Positions 1 through 7,878 are shown, numbered from the stretch's first letter. The stretch is 57,106 nt of DNA from an uncultured Lachnospiraceae bacterium (GCA_910579325.1 CAJTTU010000003.1:34723-91828); one strand, 5' to 3'. A program made the numbers and translations. The notes: generated from the sequence alone by a model not told the origin.

Positions 1-10
1 GAGGAACAAC

Positions 11-820
11 ATGATCATTATCGGAGAAAAACTAAACGGCGCGATTCCCGCCGTCAAAACCGCTATCGCGGAACGAAACGCACAGCTGATCCGCTCCCGG
101 GCCACGGCCCAGGAGCAGGCCGGAGCGCATTTTATCGACTGTGCCCCGGGCACGGCGCCGGAACTGGAATATGATGCCATGGTATGGATGATTGGCCAGA
201 TCCAAAGCGTTACCGAAAAGCCTGTCTGCATCGACAGCCCTGACGCCGCTTTGCTTGCCCGGATTCTGGAAGAGGGACATGCCGCAAAACCCGGCATGGT
301 CAATTCCGTCAATGAAGAAGGCGATAAATGCGAAACCATCTTCCCGCTGATTGCCGGAACCGACTGGCATGTAATCGGCCTGACCTGCGACAGAAACGGC
401 ATTCCCTCCGATCCCGAAAAAAAGATCGACATCGCGAAAAGCATAATTGACAAAGCGGCAAGGTACGGTGTGCGGCTGTCAAATCTCCATATCGATCCCT
501 GTGTGATGGCCCTCTCCACCATGCCATCCTCCATGAAGGATTTTGAGCGCTGCATCCGGGGAATCCATGCATACGCTCCTGAGGTCAGAGTCACCGGCGC
601 CATTTCCAACATCAGCTTTGAAATGCCCGCCCGCAAATATATCAATACCGGCTGCATGGCCTACGCCATCCGGGCAGGCCTGGATTCGGCGATCCTTGAC
701 CCCTGCAACACGGACATGATGTCCGCGATCTATGCCTGCGAAGCTTTATGTATGGCAGACAAAGGGGGACGCAAATACAACAGAGCCTACCGCCAGGGCA
801 AAATCGGCGATAAAAAATAA
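11..820 (+). CDS. Methyltetrahydrofolate:corrinoid methyltransferase (pterin-binding)
   Basis: 269 residues, the usual size of the stand-alone MeTr/MtgA-type proteins of the dihydropteroate-synthase-like TIM-barrel family. The start is supported by GAGGAAC at the extreme left edge of the window. Family hallmarks seen are the N-terminal IIGEKLNG strand, the NLHIDPCV segment in mid-protein, and SNISF followed by AGLDSAILDP near the C-terminus, which carries the Asn that hydrogen-bonds the pterin in this family. It should move a methyl group between tetrahydrofolate and the corrinoid protein encoded 29 bp downstream. In acetogen-type O- or N-demethylase systems this is component MT II, in the cytoplasm. 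An upstream operon member could lie outside the window. Direction of transfer and methyl donor are not visible from the sequence. Confidence 0.85.
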   Translation: MIIIGEKLNGAIPAVKTAIAERNAQLIRSRATAQEQAGAHFIDCAPGTAPELEYDAMVWMIGQIQSVTEKPVCIDSPDAALLARILEEGHAAKPGMVNSVNEEGDKCETIFPLIAGTDWHVIGLTCDRNGIPSDPEKKIDIAKSIIDKAARYGVRLSNLHIDPCVMALSTMPSSMKDFERCIRGIHAYAPEVRVTGAISNISFEMPARKYINTGCMAYAIRAGLDSAILDPCNTDMMSAIYACEALCMADKGGRKYNRAYRQGKIGDKK

Positions 821-849
821 TCGTGAAACTATAAAAGGAGGAAGAAGAA

Positions 850-1494
850 ATGATTAACTTTGAAGAACTGGCACAGGCCATGGGCGACCTGGATGAGGAC
901 GCGATGGTACGACTGCTGAATCAGGTGATGGCCGAAGGCGGAAAAGAAGCCGATCAGGCTATGGCCGCCTGCCAGAAAGGTATGGACACCGTGGGAGACC
1001 TTTTCGAACAGGGCGAATATTTCGTGGGCGATCTGATCTACGCCGGCGAACTGATGACCCAGGCCGTGGGCATTCTGAAAGACGCTCTGGTGACCGGAGA
1101 AGACCCGGGAAATGCCGGCACAAAAGTAATCCTCTGCACGGTAAAAAATGACCTCCATGATATCGGTAAAAATATCGTGAAGGCCATGCTGGAGGCCAAC
1201 GGCTTTACGGTCATCGATCTGGGTATCGACACGGCTCCTGAAACAATCGTAAAAACCGTGAAAGAACATCAGATTAAAATCGTTCTTCTGTCCGGCGTAC
1301 TGACGCTGGCCATCGATTCCATGAAAGAAACGGTGGAAGCCTTAAAAGCGGCCGGCCTGGACGACGTAAAAGTGCTGATCGGCGGCGCTCCCGTATCCGA
1401 GAACGCCCAGAAAGTTACCGGAGCGGACGAATGGGCGCAGAGTCCGCAGAAAACCATTCAGGCCTGCAAAGCCTGGGCAAGCCTTTCATGTTAG
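850..1494 (+). CDS. Corrinoid (B12-binding) methyl carrier protein
   Basis: 214 residues, standard for MtaC/MtgC/MtbC-type carriers. Residues 1-85 form the helical cap (B12-binding 2). Residues about 90-210 form the Rossmann-like cobalamin domain, with the lower-ligand motif D-x-H-x-x-G at 101-106 (His103 would ligate cobalt), SGVL near 148-151 and IGGAPV near 177-182. An AGGAGG ribosome binding site precedes the start. It shuttles a methyl group from a substrate-specific methyltransferase (probably the UroD-fold protein at 3077) to the pterin enzyme encoded just upstream. Gene order MT II, carrier, transporter, MT I is typical of one substrate-dedicated module. Confidence 0.92.
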   Translation: MINFEELAQAMGDLDEDAMVRLLNQVMAEGGKEADQAMAACQKGMDTVGDLFEQGEYFVGDLIYAGELMTQAVGILKDALVTGEDPGNAGTKVILCTVKNDLHDIGKNIVKAMLEANGFTVIDLGIDTAPETIVKTVKEHQIKIVLLSGVLTLAIDSMKETVEALKAAGLDDVKVLIGGAPVSENAQKVTGADEWAQSPQKTIQACKAWASLSC

Positions 1495-1547
1495 GCATTT
1501 AAAAAAATCACGCAAGTACATAAGCAATCACAGGGGGATGAAAACAT

Positions 1548-2993
1548 ATGAAAAAATCACGCAACAAACATATTCTGATCGCAGTCATACTCTTCGCGGC
1601 CATGCGCCTGCTTCTTAGCAGCTGCATGGATATGGGGCTTACGCCTGCCGGCGCTTCCGCTCTGTCTCTGTTTATCTCCACGGTCTATCTGTGGATCACC
1701 TACGGCACCGGATGGACCAGTATGCTGTCAATCGGTCTGCTGGCCTTTACAGGAATCGCCCCGGCCGCCACAATTATGGGAAATTCCTTCGGAAATTCCA
1801 CCACGGTCATCTGCATCGGCACATTGATTCTCTGTGTCGCACTGGAGGAAAACGGCGTGACCAGGCTGATCGCCAACTGGTTTATCACCAGAAAAATCGT
1901 GAACAAAAAGCCTTATATGTTTCTGTTTATGTTCCTGATGGCCAATCTGTTCATCTGCTATTTCATGGAAGCGACGGCCGTTATGATCATTTTCCTGGCA
2001 CTTGGAAAAAGCATTCTGGACAGCCTTGGCTATACGGCTGAGGACAAGTTCTCCAAATCGCTGTATTTCGGCATCCTGTGGATCACCTGTGTGGGCAACG
2101 GCGCGACGCCCATCGGCCACCCCGTACCCATGCTGATGCTGAACTCTCTGGCGGCGATTACCGGCGAGACCGTATCCTGGATCAAATATATGATCGTCGG
2201 GATTCCCCTTTCCCTTGTCACGCTGCTGCTGACCCTGGCCATCATCAAATGGTTCGTGCGTCCTGACTGCAGTAAATTCGCCAGCTATGACGCCATGGAA
2301 CGACGCAAGGATCTGCAGCGGCTGGATCAGAAAGGAATCGTCTCTCTGGTCGTCTATGTCGGCCTGATCATCGCCTGGCTGCTTCCCGATTTTATCGGAC
2401 TTATCCTTCCCGCCGTGGCGGAAAAACTGAACAGCGTAGGCGCGTCCATCCTCTCGCTGATCGCCGTAGCCATCGTATGCGCGATTCAGGTCAAGGGAGA
2501 ACCTGTACTGAAGTATGAAACGGCAGTCAAAAAAATCCACTGGACAACCGTGATCTTCATCGCCTGTATCTTCCTGTACGCATCGGCATTTAACATGGAA
2601 TCCGGCGGAATCAACGTATTTCTGAAAGCGCTGGTGGCGCCGCTTGCCGGTCAGCTCCCCGCCGGCGTTCTCGCGGCCGTATTCCTGCTGTTCGTGATCT
2701 TTGTCACCAACTTCGCCTCCAACGGCGTAACCGGCATCATCGGCATCACTGTCTGCGTTCCTCCCCTGCTGGGCGTGACGTCAGTCAGCTACGTCACCGC
2801 CTACGGCGTCCTTGTCGCGATCCTCTGCAACATGGGAATCGCCACCCCCGGCGGAAGCGGTTTCGTCGCCCTGGCCCAGAAAGACGGATATATCACCGGC
2901 GGCGAGACCATGAAATTCAGCCTGCTGCTGATCGCCATGATGTATGTGACCGTTATGCTGATCTTCTGGCCTGTGGCAAGGTTTTTGTTCTAA
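1548..2993 (+). CDS. SLC13/DASS-like anion permease
   Basis: 481 residues with about 11-12 hydrophobic segments starting at residue 8. A repeated pattern of small/polar residues in re-entrant-like segments (GNSFGNSTT near residue 85, CVGNGATPIGHP near 180, FASNGVTGI near 390, ATPGGSG near 432) fits the two SNT-like substrate/sodium sites of the DASS (SLC13) fold. It sits inside the corrinoid methyltransferase operon, so I infer that it imports the methylated, probably carboxylated, substrate. The start follows a G-rich site (CAGGGGG) 9 bases upstream. Other ion-transporter superfamily members cannot be excluded; substrate unknown. Confidence 0.75.
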   Translation: MKKSRNKHILIAVILFAAMRLLLSSCMDMGLTPAGASALSLFISTVYLWITYGTGWTSMLSIGLLAFTGIAPAATIMGNSFGNSTTVICIGTLILCVALEENGVTRLIANWFITRKIVNKKPYMFLFMFLMANLFICYFMEATAVMIIFLALGKSILDSLGYTAEDKFSKSLYFGILWITCVGNGATPIGHPVPMLMLNSLAAITGETVSWIKYMIVGIPLSLVTLLLTLAIIKWFVRPDCSKFASYDAMERRKDLQRLDQKGIVSLVVYVGLIIAWLLPDFIGLILPAVAEKLNSVGASILSLIAVAIVCAIQVKGEPVLKYETAVKKIHWTTVIFIACIFLYASAFNMESGGINVFLKALVAPLAGQLPAGVLAAVFLLFVIFVTNFASNGVTGIIGITVCVPPLLGVTSVSYVTAYGVLVAILCNMGIATPGGSGFVALAQKDGYITGGETMKFSLLLIAMMYVTVMLIFWPVARFLF

Positions 2994-3076
2994 CGTAGAT
3001 TTAAAAATGTACTCTCGGAATCAGGCACTGCAGAACTTTGAGAATACATAAAAAATTAATAGGAGGTTTATCCGAT

Positions 3077-4252
3077 ATGGATATGAATGAATTATATGAA
3101 CAGCGAATCCGGCGCTTCGACGATGTGATGAGCCGGAAGCTGCCGGACCGGGTTCCGGTAGTCCCCAATATGAACACCTGGATGTATCAGTTTACCGGAA
3201 TCAGCGTAAAAAAAGCATTTACGGAAGACCCGGAGGAAATTTTCCGGGCGGCAAAATATATGACGGAGCACGTTCCGATGGACGCCCTGATAAGCACATC
3301 CAACACCGTGCCTCTGAATCTGGCCGAAAAAGTCGGGGAAGGAATCTATACCTGTTCCGACAACGGCGTACAGATCAAGGGCAGCGGCGGACACTTAATG
3401 GAACCGGAGGAATACGGACTGCTGGCCGAGGATCCCATGAAATTCTTCGCCAACGTTCTGATTCCCCGCAAATTTGAAATTTTCCGGAACGCGAGCCTGG
3501 AAAAAAAGGTGGAGATCATCAAACAGGCTTACGCCGACAATCTGGCATTTATCAAATACAATCAAGTGCCTAATGCCCGCATTGAAAAGGAACTGGGCAT
3601 GCCGCTGATCGTCAGGGGAACCAATTTCCTCTCCCCGGATATCGTGCTGGATTACCTGAGAGACTTCGTTGGGATTTCCCTGGATGTGAGACGGCATTCG
3701 CAGCAGCTTTTGGAGGCCTGCCTTTCCCTGTACGACTATATTATGGAGATGTTCAATGATACCGCGACGCCGCCGGACCGGAAAGTACTGTTCTCGCCGC
3801 TCCATCTGCCTACCTATTTAAGACCCAGGGATTTTGCCAGATTATATCTTCCGTTTATGAAAAAATATCTGGAAGAGATGGCGGTAAAGCGGGGCTACTC
3901 CATTTACTTCTTTATGGAGAACAACTGGATGCCGTACCTGGATCTTCTGCAGGAGCTGCCGGAGAACACCAAGTTCGTAGGGCTCTTTGAAACCGGAAAC
4001 ATCGACGAACTGGCGGAAATCAAACGACGGCTGGGCAGCCGTATGATAATCATGGGCGGCATGTCGGTAGATACCCTCCGCTTCGGCACGAAAGAAGAGG
4101 TAATCGACAGCGCCAAAAAGTGCCTGGATCTCCTGGCCCCCGGCGGCGGCTACATTTTCTCCACCGACAAAACCCTGATGACCATGAACGACGGCACGCC
4201 GGAAAATGTCATTGCCGCATGTGAATATGTAACCGAGAACGGCAGGTACTGA
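3077..4252 (+). CDS. UroD-fold methyltransferase (corrinoid system, candidate MT I)
   Basis: Uroporphyrinogen-decarboxylase-superfamily protein of 391 residues. The start at 3077 is chosen because a full AGGAGG lies 10 bases upstream; the frame is open 13 codons further but without a ribosome binding site. The C-terminal half has the family order of strands ending in GGMSVDTL and GGGYIFSTDKTL. Where MtaA/CmuA-type enzymes have His-x-Cys-Gly zinc ligands, this protein has Met-Glu-Asn-Asn (about residue 283), so the metal site, if any, must be different. UroD-fold proteins act as substrate:corrinoid methyltransferases in several O-demethylase and methylamine/methanol systems. Position after carrier and permease genes makes it the likely substrate-specific methyltransferase. 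A true UroD role is unlikely. Confidence 0.75.
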   Translation: MDMNELYEQRIRRFDDVMSRKLPDRVPVVPNMNTWMYQFTGISVKKAFTEDPEEIFRAAKYMTEHVPMDALISTSNTVPLNLAEKVGEGIYTCSDNGVQIKGSGGHLMEPEEYGLLAEDPMKFFANVLIPRKFEIFRNASLEKKVEIIKQAYADNLAFIKYNQVPNARIEKELGMPLIVRGTNFLSPDIVLDYLRDFVGISLDVRRHSQQLLEACLSLYDYIMEMFNDTATPPDRKVLFSPLHLPTYLRPRDFARLYLPFMKKYLEEMAVKRGYSIYFFMENNWMPYLDLLQELPENTKFVGLFETGNIDELAEIKRRLGSRMIIMGGMSVDTLRFGTKEEVIDSAKKCLDLLAPGGGYIFSTDKTLMTMNDGTPENVIAACEYVTENGRY

Positions 4253-4285
4253 CAAATACCATATTCAAAGAAAGGAACCGATACT

Positions 4286-4435
4286 ATGGCCGAATACGCG
4301 ACCTCCCTTGAAGGAGATACCCTGGAAGCCTTCCGCATCGCAGCTGAACAGATTGCTAAAGAACAGGGCGCGGATGTGGAAACAGTGATGAAGAGTATGA
4401 AGAAACTGATTTATCTGTTCGTTACCAGAATCTAG
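4286..4435 (+). CDS. Small conserved-looking protein at end of methyltransferase operon
   Basis: A 49-codon frame that starts 33 bases after the UroD-like gene, with AAAGGAACC before the ATG. The predicted peptide is amphipathic: an acidic N-terminal half (SLEGDTLEAF), then a basic KSMKKLIYLF segment and Arg-Ile C-terminus. It has no cysteine or membrane segment. It is followed directly by terminator hairpins, so it is the last cistron of the operon. I do not recognise a family; a small regulatory or complex subunit is possible. Confidence 0.5.
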   Translation: MAEYATSLEGDTLEAFRIAAEQIAKEQGADVETVMKSMKKLIYLFVTRI

Positions 4436-4468
4436 AAATCCGTCTCCGACCTTTGTCAATCCGGCAAG

Positions 4469-4511
4469 ACGCGCCATCGCAAAGCGTACCCTTGTGTACC
4501 GGCGCGTTTTG
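4469..4511 (+). terminator. Terminator hairpin after methyltransferase operon
   Basis: ACGCGCC (4469-4475) pairs with GGCGCGT (4501-4507), with an inner GTAC/GTAC pairing and a short TTTT after the stem. It lies 33 bases after the 49-residue gene. Confidence 0.5.
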
Positions 4512-4560
4512 TCGGATACTTTTTACCGGATACATATTGCCGGATATTTAATCAAAAAGC

Positions 4561-4600
4561 AGCCCGCTACCCGCATTACGCAGATAGCAGGCTGTTTTTC
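4561..4600. terminator. Bidirectional intrinsic terminator
   Basis: AGCC-C-GCTA (4561-4569) pairs with TAGC-A-GGCT (4585-4593). GTTTTT follows on the plus side and AAAAAGC precedes it, giving a U-tract on both strands. It separates the convergent methyltransferase operon and the minus-strand anti-sigma gene that ends at 4683. Confidence 0.75.
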
Positions 4601-4682
4601 CTTTTACCCTCGGCCGCTTTTCCTTTTATCCACGGCAGGCTTTCCTTTTATCTACGCCAAGGTATCGCCTCCGGTTCCCCGG

Positions 4683-6038
4683 TCAGCCGTCAAGCTCCAC
4701 CTCCATCCCGTACAGCTGTTTGATCAGCTCCCTGTATTCATCCGTTATAACAGATTCTTCCGGATTATAGATATACGTATCCTTACTCTTTGCATCCACA
4801 TCCTTTTGTTTCAGGTCAATACGGCATTCCATCATATTTTTAATCGCGGAGGTATGATCATTTTTTTCATAGACCTTTAACAAAATTTCGCTGTTATCTT
4901 CCGTTTTCTCCACGGCGAGTACTTCCGTAGTCTCAAACTGCGCATGCTCGAATTCTTCCTGGCAGAAGGCATAGTCTCCCGGTTCTAAAATTTCTGTCGA
5001 ACCATCTTTATATGTGATTTTCCGCTCTGTCTCCATCCCATGGCAGGCAATATTGTTTCCGTTTTTATCATACGCCACGTAAAGCATGGTTCCCACATAA
5101 TCTTCATCCGTCAAAATAAAATCTTTTGCATCTACATCCTTATGGACGGATTTTATGACAATGATATCCTGCAGCGGCGTCACGGAAACCTTCTCGATGG
5201 TCTTTTCCACCTTCTTGTATTTCACAGAGGCATTTTTTCCCGGCGTAAACGAATCTGTCTGTTCCAGCGCGCTCTCTTTTGAAAGCTTTACTTCAAAAGT
5301 CCCGTCAACCGGTATGCAGTCATTGTCCAGTCCGACCACCACGTCGCCAAGAGTAAGGGTAAATTCCTTTTTCCCGTTTAAAATGCTGTCATCCAGAAAC
5401 CACATCTGATGGACGATAAATTCGCCGTCCCCCGTACATTCAATCGAGTGCTCGGAGCGGCCTCTCACCCAGACATCTTCCCCGTCCACAATCAGGTTAT
5501 AATTCGCGCCCCCCAGCCGGGTTTCCTCGTATCCGTTCTCCTTGGTGATCGGGTCATTGAAGGACAGATAACACAGTGGAACCTGATAATCTTTGTCCAA
5601 TCCCTCCTTATAGGACTTCAGCTTTTCCGCGCCCACATTTACTTTAAATTGAAGGATCGCGAAGCCGTCGTCGCAGACAACAGATTCCAGGGCAACCTTA
5701 AGATCTTCGTCTCCAATCGACTGGCTCTCTACCGGCTCTGCCCACTCGGCCGCATTGTCCGGCAGCTTGATGCCCACGCTTTGCAGGGATGAAACCCCGA
5801 CGCCAAAAGAACCTTTCAGTGCGGCTAAAGCTGCGCCGCCGCAGGTGAGCACGGCCAGGGATACCGCCGCTGCCGCCGCCATTTTCCTTACTTTCATTTT
5901 CATAAGCACTCCTTTCACAGTCTGCCGTTCCTGATTTTGTTTCTCTTTCTGTTTCTCCTGCAGGTTTACAATCAGTTTCTCTTTGAAGTCCTCATCAGCT
6001 TTGATTCTGGACATCAGGTCATAATAATTTTTTGACAT
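4683..6038 (-). CDS. DUF4179-type anti-sigma factor
   Basis: 451 residues from the ATG at 6038, chosen because GGAGGTG lies 7 bases upstream; the frame extends 14 codons further without a signal. Residues 1-50 form a charged cytoplasmic domain (MSKNYYDLMSRI) that should bind the sigma factor. Residues about 52-74 are a single membrane helix (MAAAAAVSLAVLTCGGAALA). The remainder is a large extracytoplasmic beta-rich domain with the DUF4179 character seen in clostridial sigma/anti-sigma pairs. It lies 63 bases downstream of the ECF sigma gene in one operon. It presumably holds that sigma factor inactive until an envelope signal arrives; signal unknown. Confidence 0.75.
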   Translation of the reverse strand: MSKNYYDLMSRIKADEDFKEKLIVNLQEKQKEKQNQERQTVKGVLMKMKVRKMAAAAAVSLAVLTCGGAALAALKGSFGVGVSSLQSVGIKLPDNAAEWAEPVESQSIGDEDLKVALESVVCDDGFAILQFKVNVGAEKLKSYKEGLDKDYQVPLCYLSFNDPITKENGYEETRLGGANYNLIVDGEDVWVRGRSEHSIECTGDGEFIVHQMWFLDDSILNGKKEFTLTLGDVVVGLDNDCIPVDGTFEVKLSKESALEQTDSFTPGKNASVKYKKVEKTIEKVSVTPLQDIIVIKSVHKDVDAKDFILTDEDYVGTMLYVAYDKNGNNIACHGMETERKITYKDGSTEILEPGDYAFCQEEFEHAQFETTEVLAVEKTEDNSEILLKVYEKNDHTSAIKNMMECRIDLKQKDVDAKSKDTYIYNPEESVITDEYRELIKQLYGMEVELDG

Positions 6039-6052
6039 AGGTTTCACCTCCA

Positions 6053-6076
6053 ATTTAGTTCCGCAACTCCCCTGCC
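6053..6076. repeat. Partial copy (left end) of the dispersed hairpin repeat
   Basis: The bases around 6053-6076 match the left end shared by the long copies at 8541, 18921 and 47085 (AATTTAGTTCCGCAACTCCC) and then diverge. As with the other copies, it ends next to the ribosome binding site of a minus-strand gene, here the anti-sigma factor. Confidence 0.6.
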
Positions 6077-6101
6077 CCATCCTCTTCTTCCTGTCATCCT
6101 G

Positions 6102-6587
6102 TCAGACATAAACCCTCCCCTCCCTTTCCAGAATTGTCCTTAATTTTTTCCTTGCCCTGGTCAGACGGGAGCTGACCGTGTTTTCTCTCAGATTCAAAAT
6201 TCCGGCAATTTCATGAATCTTGTAGCCTTCATAATAATAAAGATAAATAATGTTCCGATCAACCGGTTTCAGCTGTGACAGCTCCTCCCAAAGGCTCAGT
6301 TCTTCCATCTCCCACGGAATCTCCGATTCGTTCCCGTCAAACCCTTTTACTCTCTTATACCAGGAGCTTTTATTGTAATCCCTGCACAGATTAACCGTCA
6401 CCCGGATCAGCCAGGCTTTCAGATATCCCTCGTCATCCTTTACCCGCTCCATGTTTTCAAGCAGTTTGATAAAAACCTCCTGGGTGATATCCTCGCTGTC
6501 GGACTTATTAAAACAGTTCTGATAGGCAATCCTCATAACCATATCCGAATATGTCTCCACCAGCTCGCGTATCTTATCCTCTTTCAT
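6102..6587 (-). CDS. ECF-type RNA polymerase sigma factor
   Basis: 161 residues, standard for ECF sigma factors. Sigma region 2 spans about 8-75, with the ITQEVFIKL helix and the AWLIRVTVNLCRD segment that contacts core polymerase and the -10 element. Region 4 spans about 105-158, with a helix-turn-helix (YKIHEIAGILNL, ENTVSSRLTRARKKL) for the -35 element. AAGGAG precedes the ATG. The gene is first in a two-gene operon with the DUF4179 anti-sigma gene, the usual arrangement for an envelope-signal module. The operon is probably self-activated, but I cannot identify its own promoter with confidence. Confidence 0.9.
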   Translation of the reverse strand: MKEDKIRELVETYSDMVMRIAYQNCFNKSDSEDITQEVFIKLLENMERVKDDEGYLKAWLIRVTVNLCRDYNKSSWYKRVKGFDGNESEIPWEMEELSLWEELSQLKPVDRNIIYLYYYEGYKIHEIAGILNLRENTVSSRLTRARKKLRTILEREGRVYV

Positions 6588-6702
6588 CCTACATACTCCT
6601 TTTTCAAATGCCTTACACCTATATAACGATTGGGAATTGGATTTCCGTGCAAAAAAGGGAAAAACTTTACAAGCATTTTATTTTTACGAAGAATCGCAAC
6701 AT

Positions 6703-6746
6703 AAAAATACGCCGTCGCGCATTTTTCTTTCGCGTAACGGCGTATT
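6703..6746 (-). terminator. Intrinsic terminator of the toxin-antitoxin island
   Basis: ATACGCCGT pairs with ACGGCGTAT, with inner CGCG/CGCG pairing. On the minus strand the stem is followed by TTTTTAT. The stem is almost identical to the terminator at 7794-7837. Confidence 0.7.
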
Positions 6747-6882
6747 CGTATTCCCATATAATCCAGCCAACTATCATTTTCTCAATTTCTCCTGACGCCC
6801 ATTTACTGTTTCAGCGCGCTGATTCCTGCATGCGCCTTTCTAACCAAATCCTGATCATTCATGGCTAATTCTAACAAACGGC

Positions 6883-7053
6883 TCAGTACGATTCTATACT
6901 CTTCTCAAAAAAATACGCTTTATCCATGTTTTCTTTAGAAAGTTCTAAAGTAACCGCTGCTTTTGCTTTTTTATCAATTGCCGCCTCCCTTATTCCCATA
7001 CGCTGTTCTTCTGTCGGCAGCTGACCTTTATATATTTGAACATTGACTGTCAT
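6883..7053 (-). CDS. Small hypothetical protein, possibly frameshifted
   Basis: 56 residues from ATG 7053, chosen because GGAG lies 9 bases upstream. The N-terminus MTVNVQIYKGQLPTEEQ looks like that of small uncharacterised Firmicute proteins, some antitoxin-like, but I cannot name a family. After the stop at 6883 the neighbouring frame stays open to 6803 (RIVLSRLLELAMNDQDLVRK and onwards), so a frameshift near 6890-6905 may have split a gene of about 80 codons. It lies 57 bases downstream of the YafQ-like toxin and upstream of the terminator at 6703, so it may be a third member of that operon. Confidence 0.4.
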   Translation of the reverse strand: MTVNVQIYKGQLPTEEQRMGIREAAIDKKAKAAVTLELSKENMDKAYFFEKSIESY

Positions 7054-7109
7054 AAATAAAAACTCCAAATATTACAATCAGGCGTTATACATATTTTTAC
7101 GAATAATTT

Positions 7110-7361
7110 TTACTTCCCGAATAAATCCGCATGACTGCCTGTTGCAGTAGCCGAAAGAATCAGAGTATTTTCATAAATCTGATACAAAAGAAGCCGGTCC
7201 GGTTCTATATGGCATTCTCTGAAATCTTGCAGATTGCCGGTTAACGCATGGTCTTTATACTGAGCCGGCAACGGATCGCCGCCTGCAAGCAAGGCAAGGA
7301 TATTGATAAGTTTCCCTATATCCTTGCCTCTTTTTTTCATCAATCTGACATCCTTTTTCAT
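7110..7361 (-). CDS. yafQ: YafQ/RelE-family mRNA interferase toxin, 5' end interrupted
   Basis: 83 residues from the internal ATG at 7361. The YafQ fold and catalytic positions are present: KDHAL (His38), RECHIEPD (His51) and GSHADLF (His77). The true start appears to be ATG 7388, which has GGAGGA 8 bases upstream inside the antitoxin 3' end. From there the frame reads Met-Tyr-stop(TAG, 7380-7382)-Ile-Val-Tyr-Thr-Asn-Arg-Met, and the residues after the stop match the normal YafQ N-terminus. The toxin is thus either inactivated by a nonsense mutation at codon 3 or made poorly by reinitiation at 7361. Active YafQ toxins cleave mRNA on the ribosome and are held by DinJ/RelB antitoxins. The partner gene lies directly upstream. 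Confidence 0.8.
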   Translation of the reverse strand: MKKDVRLMKKRGKDIGKLINILALLAGGDPLPAQYKDHALTGNLQDFRECHIEPDRLLLYQIYENTLILSATATGSHADLFGK

Positions 7362-7391
7362 ACGGTTCGTATAAACGATCTAATACATAAG

Positions 7392-7655
7392 CTAATCCTC
7401 CAGCATGGAGGCCACCGCATCTTCGGCATTATCAAAAGGGCCGTGGAGATTCTGGCGGAATCTGCTGTCATAAACAGCTTCCTGAAGCGAAAAAGGAATT
7501 TCTTTATGCCTGACGGAAAATGGAATTCCCGCATTCTCAACAGATGCGTTCAGAAAAATACGAATCGCCGTCGAAGTATCCAACCCCAGGCTGGAAAACA
7601 GTGTATCAGCTTGTTTTTTCAATGTATCATCAATGCGAATTTGCAAAGTAGCCAT
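7392..7655 (-). CDS. RelB/DinJ-family antitoxin
   Basis: 87 residues. Residues 1-45 form the ribbon-helix-helix DNA-binding part (MATLQIRIDDTLKKQADTLF, then LGLDTSTAIRIFL), which dimerises and represses the operon. The C-terminal half, ending EDAVASMLED, wraps the toxin in this family. GGAGGTG lies just upstream of the ATG. The stop codon at 7392 is 4 bases from the predicted toxin start at 7388, a coupled arrangement. The sequence around it is AT-richer than the cobalamin genes, consistent with horizontal acquisition. Confidence 0.9.
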   Translation of the reverse strand: MATLQIRIDDTLKKQADTLFSSLGLDTSTAIRIFLNASVENAGIPFSVRHKEIPFSLQEAVYDSRFRQNLHGPFDNAEDAVASMLED

Positions 7656-7683
7656 ATTGCACCTCCACTAATTTTATAGTGCT

Positions 7684-7713
7684 ATTGTATCATATTTGTA
7701 ATGATATAGCAAT
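7684..7713 (-). promoter_or_regulatory. Promoter and probable operator of the toxin-antitoxin operon
   Basis: On the minus strand TTGCTA (7707-7712), a 17-base spacer and TACAAT (7684-7689) form a sigma-A promoter. The spacer carries the dyad ATCAT-N7-ATGAT (7689-7705), well placed for repression by the RelB-like protein. Confidence 0.65.
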
Positions 7714-7793
7714 GAACTTTAACAGGTTAACGTGAAATTTAAGATAGGTGGTTTATTTTCGGTCAGAATAGCAGCATAAAAAGATTGCCGCAC

Positions 7794-7837
7794 AAAAATA
7801 CGCCGTCACCCATATTCTTTTTACGCAACGGCGTATC
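7794..7837 (-). terminator. Terminator of the late cobalamin operon
   Basis: ATACGCCGT (7798-7806) pairs with ACGGCGTAT (7828-7836). The minus-strand transcript then reads TTTTTGTG. It lies 42 bases after the cbiC stop codon and shares its stem with 6703-6746. Confidence 0.75.
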
Positions 7838-7878
7838 TCCATTTCGATATAACATGTACCTCGGCAATAATAGTTTCC

